In this document: positions 3,787 through 6,438 of the stretch, one piece after another | How the letters are laid out: every line of letters begins with the position of its first letter | How positions within the stretch are numbered: position 1 is the stretch's first letter | From: Spirochaetota bacterium | GTDB lineage: Bacteria; Spirochaetota; Spirochaetia; Treponematales; UBA12059 | Direction of reading: 5' to 3' | DNA length: 6,438 bases | Assembly (NCBI GenBank): GCA_022709445.1 | Contig: JAKLIU010000117.1 | Span: 1 to 6,438 of the forward strand | Notes under the pieces: model-generated | Databases searched by the model: none | The model's input: the letters and a program-made list of their open reading frames with translations, nothing else | What the model was told of the DNA's origin: nothing | Program-made: the position numbers and the translations under genes

Positions 3787-6245
3787 GCGGGCCAGCCGGA
3801 CTGCCCGAGCGGCTGTACCGTATCCACGGCGAGCGGGACTTCCTCAATCCGGCCTGGGACGACGCGTCAGCGCGCATCCTGGTGGCCCGGCTGTCCCCCT
3901 TCCGGGACGTGGAGCGCTCCACCCCGCACCAGTTCCTCTACCGCGAGATACGCGACGCCGCGCCGGGCGCCTACGTGGACTTCTGCTTCTTCCCCGTGGG
4001 GCGCGACCGCGCCTGGCGCTCGGCCAACGGCGTGCCCTGGATGCTCGGACTGGCCTCCGGACGCGGCGCCGCCGAGTTCGACGCGGTGCTGGTGTCCAAC
4101 GCCTACACCCTGGAACTGGTGAACCTGGCGCCGTCCCTGGAGCGCTCCGGCCTGCCCGCTTCCCGCAGGGAGCGCGAGCGCCTGTCGGCGGACCCGGCGG
4201 CCTGCGCTCGCTTCCCACTGGTCGTGCTGGGCGGCTCAAACGCCATGGCCGCAGGCTCGGTGATCGAAGGCGGGCAGGAGGGGGACAGCTTCCCGGACGG
4301 CATGTTCTTCGGGGAGGGAGAGGGCAGGGCCGGCCGCCTGGCCGTGGAACTGGCCGCGGCCGCGCGCCTGCCCATCCGGGAGCGTGCAGCCGCCCTGGAC
4401 GCGATCGCGGCCCGTACCGAGGGCTTCTGGCGCGCGGGATCCTCCTCCCGCGTCAGGCAGGCCCGGGCGACCGGGGACTCCTGGCCCGTCGCCGCGCCGC
4501 CTGCCATCGCCGGCGAGGAATCCGGCACCCTGCGCCTGGAGATCACGCGCGGCTGCCCCGGCTTCTGCACCTTCTGTTTCGAGGGCTGGGAGCGCAAGCC
4601 CTACCGGGAGCGTTCCCCGGCCGGCATCATGGAGGAGGCGGCGCGGCTCAAGGCGGCGACCGGGGCCGACACCGTGGAACTGGCCAGCTACAATTTCAAC
4701 GCCCACTCGGACATCGTGGAAATCATCCGGAGGCTCAACGCCCTGTTCCTCAGGGTGAACTTCATGAGCCAGCGCGCCGACCTCCTGGCCTCCGTCGGGG
4801 GGCTTCCTGCCCTGGAGACCGCCGCGGACAAGCGGGCCTTCACCCTGGGCGTCGAGGGCATATCGGCCAGGGCCCGTGCCTACTTCAACAAGGAGCTGTC
4901 CACCGCCCAGGCCCTGTCCGCGTTCAGGAAGCTGGCCGCCGAGGACCCGCGGGAGATATCGCTCTTCTACGTGCTGTCCGGCTTCGAGGACAAGGCGGAC
5001 CTGGACGAGTTCGCCGGCTTCGCCGGCTCGCTCAAGGCGATCGCGGACGCCCGTCCCCGCGCCCCGCGGGTCATCTTCTCGGTCGGCGCATTGGTGCGCA
5101 TGCCCTTCACGCCCCTGGGCCGCGAGGCCCTGGTCCTGGATCCGGAACCCTACCGGGCCATCGCCGCGCGCATGAAGGAAGAGACCGAGTCCCGCGGCTT
5201 CGAGTTCCGCGGACCCGACGAATGGGACGAATACCGGCTCTCCCAGGTGCTTGCCCTGGCCCCGCCGGAAGCCTTCAGCCTGCTGCGCGAACTGGCCGCC
5301 CGGGGCCACTGCTACGATCGCGGCCTGTCGGCGGGGGCCTGGAAGGCGGCCAGGTCCTTCCTGGACCGGAACGAAACGCTCGGAGAGGCCTTCACCGCCC
5401 GCAAGGGCGAGGGCTGGGAGTTCCCCCTGGCCTTCGTGGAGCCCGCCGTGTCGCCGGCCTTCCTGGAGGCGCGCTTCGCGGCCGCCTCCGCCGCCGTGGA
5501 GGACCCTTCCTGTTTCGAGGGCGGGCTCTGCGCCGGATGCGGAGCCTGCGCGGACGACGCCGAGCGCGGTTTCCTGACCGGGCACTCGATAACCCCGGCG
5601 GGCGCCGCCGACATCGCCGCCCTGCGCTCGGTGATGGAGCGCAAGCGCAAGCCCCCGGTCACCTGGATGCCGGCCGAGCTGCCGGAGGAGCTGGCCGAGG
5701 CCCATCCCCGCCACGCGGCCGCCCGCTTCGCCGCAGGCCTCATGGCCGCGGTCCCGGAGCTGGTCCCGCTCTACCTGTCCGCGGAGGACGCCTTCCTCAA
5801 GTCGGCAGACTGCGCCGGGCGGCTCCCCCGTGCCTGGGGGCCTACCTGGTACCGCCTGTCCTGGTTCGACCTGCCCGATCCAGCCCTGCTCGCGGCGGCC
5901 GGCCTGTCCATGCTCGACCATGCGCCGGAACCGGGCGCGTTGCGCGCGCTGGCGGTCCTGCGCGGGGCCAGCCCGGCCGCGGCCGACTCGGTGACGGGCG
6001 CCTTCCTGCAGGAGATGAGCATGCCCTTCACGCTGGTGAAGGATCCGTCCGGCTCGCGCTTTTCGGTATCGGAGAAGGGCAGGAAGAAACGCAACGTGCT
6101 GTCCGCCCGCAGATTCCCGGGCGCGGGCGGAACCGCCCTCCTGGAACTGGACTGCGGACCCAAGTTCGACCTGTCGCGCCTGGGCGAGCTCTGCGCGGCC
6201 CGGGACATCGGGCTCGTCCTCCGGGTCGAGCCCCGCCCGAGCTGA
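3783..6245 (+). CDS. radical SAM protein related to the TIGR03960 (B12-binding-like, DUF2344-fused) family
   Basis: 820 residues in at least three parts. Residues about 30-190 look like the degenerate cobalamin-binding-type fold that precedes the rSAM core in the TIGR03960 family: FDAVLVSNAYTLELVNL (99-115), then PLVVLGGSNAM (145-155) and a GEGE stretch (177-180). The B12-ligand motif DxHxxG is not seen. The radical SAM core begins at LEITRGC, with the 4Fe-4S ligands in CxxxCxxC at Cys258, Cys262 and Cys265, followed by KPYRERSPAGI (272-282), which closely resembles this family's RPxRERSPE. GVEGISARARAYFNKELS (356-373) and FYVLSGFED (395-403) fit later barrel strands. A second cysteine motif, C-x5-C-x2-C-x2-C at 577, 583, 586 and 589, matches the family's C-terminal cysteine cluster and could hold another Fe-S site. 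Residues about 640-820 are mostly unrecognised; GRKKRNVLSAR and LLELDCGPKFDLSRLGELC near the end recall the tail of DUF2344. Reaction and substrate are unknown. It is co-translated with the racemase-like gene. Confidence 0.8.
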   Translation: MSGPAGLPERLYRIHGERDFLNPAWDDASARILVARLSPFRDVERSTPHQFLYREIRDAAPGAYVDFCFFPVGRDRAWRSANGVPWMLGLASGRGAAEFDAVLVSNAYTLELVNLAPSLERSGLPASRRERERLSADPAACARFPLVVLGGSNAMAAGSVIEGGQEGDSFPDGMFFGEGEGRAGRLAVELAAAARLPIRERAAALDAIAARTEGFWRAGSSSRVRQARATGDSWPVAAPPAIAGEESGTLRLEITRGCPGFCTFCFEGWERKPYRERSPAGIMEEAARLKAATGADTVELASYNFNAHSDIVEIIRRLNALFLRVNFMSQRADLLASVGGLPALETAADKRAFTLGVEGISARARAYFNKELSTAQALSAFRKLAAEDPREISLFYVLSGFEDKADLDEFAGFAGSLKAIADARPRAPRVIFSVGALVRMPFTPLGREALVLDPEPYRAIAARMKEETESRGFEFRGPDEWDEYRLSQVLALAPPEAFSLLRELAARGHCYDRGLSAGAWKAARSFLDRNETLGEAFTARKGEGWEFPLAFVEPAVSPAFLEARFAAASAAVEDPSCFEGGLCAGCGACADDAERGFLTGHSITPAGAADIAALRSVMERKRKPPVTWMPAELPEELAEAHPRHAAARFAAGLMAAVPELVPLYLSAEDAFLKSADCAGRLPRAWGPTWYRLSWFDLPDPALLAAAGLSMLDHAPEPGALRALAVLRGASPAAADSVTGAFLQEMSMPFTLVKDPSGSRFSVSEKGRKKRNVLSARRFPGAGGTALLELDCGPKFDLSRLGELCAARDIGLVLRVEPRPS

Positions 6246-6268
6246 GCCCGCCGGTTTTCAGCCGCCCG
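6246..6268. other. Convergent intergenic gap of 23 bases
   Basis: This gap separates the radical SAM stop from the stop of the - strand gene. A GCCC-GCTA-GGGC hairpin (6264-6275) with a 4-bp stem overlaps the - strand stop codon and is followed on the + strand by AGGG then TTTT (6280-6283). It is too weak to call a terminator confidently. Confidence 0.35.
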
Positions 6269-6438
6269 CTAGGGCAGGGTTTTCGAGAACAGCGGCTCGC
6301 CCTCGTGGTCCTCGAAGCGGCAGACCAGCCCGTCCGCGGACAGTTCCAGCACCAGGGTGCCGAAGGTCCCGCGGCTGAACCATACCCGGCCGGGCGACAC
6401 GTGGGTGGGCTCGGGGTCCGGGATGCCGCCCATGGCGC
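6269..6438 (-). CDS. 3' end of an unidentified - strand gene
   Basis: Read on the - strand, the frame is open from the window edge to a TAG at 6271-6269. An in-frame ATG at 6433-6431 would give 54 residues beginning MGGIPDPEPTHVSPGRVWF and ending in EPLFSKTLP, but the frame also continues to the edge, so this is probably only the C-terminus of a longer protein. The fragment has alternating hydrophobic stretches (GTLVLEL, GLVCRF) that suggest paired beta strands. A convergent position beside the radical SAM gene and G/C-rich third positions fit a real gene. I do not recognise the family. Confidence 0.6.
   Translation of the reverse strand, partial: AMGGIPDPEPTHVSPGRVWFSRGTFGTLVLELSADGLVCRFEDHEGEPLFSKTLP

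Noticed and set aside
4236..5921. 561-codon open frame on the - strand inside the radical SAM gene
   Set aside because: It lies wholly antisense to a gene with clear radical SAM and cysteine motifs. Long antisense frames are expected in very GC-rich coding DNA because stop codons are rare, and its protein is Gly/Arg-rich with no recognisable family motif.
6260..6297. AGCCGC / GCGGCT inverted repeat as a terminator
   Set aside because: Six-bp arms with a 26-base loop, and no T run after the second arm; it lies mostly inside the - strand coding region.

Overview
The window is very GC-rich, CDS-dense bacterial DNA, with strong preference for G/C at third codon positions. It holds six + strand genes and the 3' end of one gene on the - strand. 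There are no RNA genes, mobile elements or CRISPR repeats. The gene types suggest a high-GC anaerobe: a DUF2156 protein, a stand-alone LUD-domain protein, a short cyclic-nucleotide-binding protein that opens ALQKYSLFGGL, an ornithine-racemase-like protein and a TIGR03960-like radical SAM protein. My best guess is a spirochaete, from remembered similarity of the cyclic-nucleotide protein. A deltaproteobacterium is not excluded.

Layout. Positions 1-1469 carry the C-terminal half of a DUF2156 (phosphatidylglycerol lysyltransferase C-terminal-like) protein, then, 5 bases later, a divergent sugar-nucleotide pyrophosphorylase-like protein. A 115-base gap follows; its last ~45 bases form a sharp AT-rich island with a promoter and small palindromes. 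This island drives a LUD-domain (DUF162) protein at 1585-2184. A second, shorter gap (77 bases) carries another promoter-like pair. It precedes a tightly packed trio: a lone cyclic-nucleotide-binding domain (2262-2690), an alanine/ornithine-racemase-family PLP protein (2680-3786, overlapping by 11 bases), and an 820-residue radical SAM protein (3783-6245, overlapping by 4 bases). A convergent - strand gene ends 23 bases after the radical SAM stop.

How the genes may work together. The two overlaps suggest that the cyclic-nucleotide domain, racemase-like protein and radical SAM protein are co-translated, so this trio is the best candidate here for an undescribed functional unit. The racemase-like protein keeps the family's Lys and scaffold motifs, but the SGGN loop and the segment after LRVG look altered. 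The radical SAM protein keeps both cysteine motifs of the TIGR03960 family, CxxxCxxC and C-x5-C-x2-C-x2-C, but has a strongly diverged C-terminal part. The cyclic-nucleotide domain lacks the usual phosphate-binding Arg. All three therefore look like specialised relatives of known families. The substrate and ligand of each are unknown.
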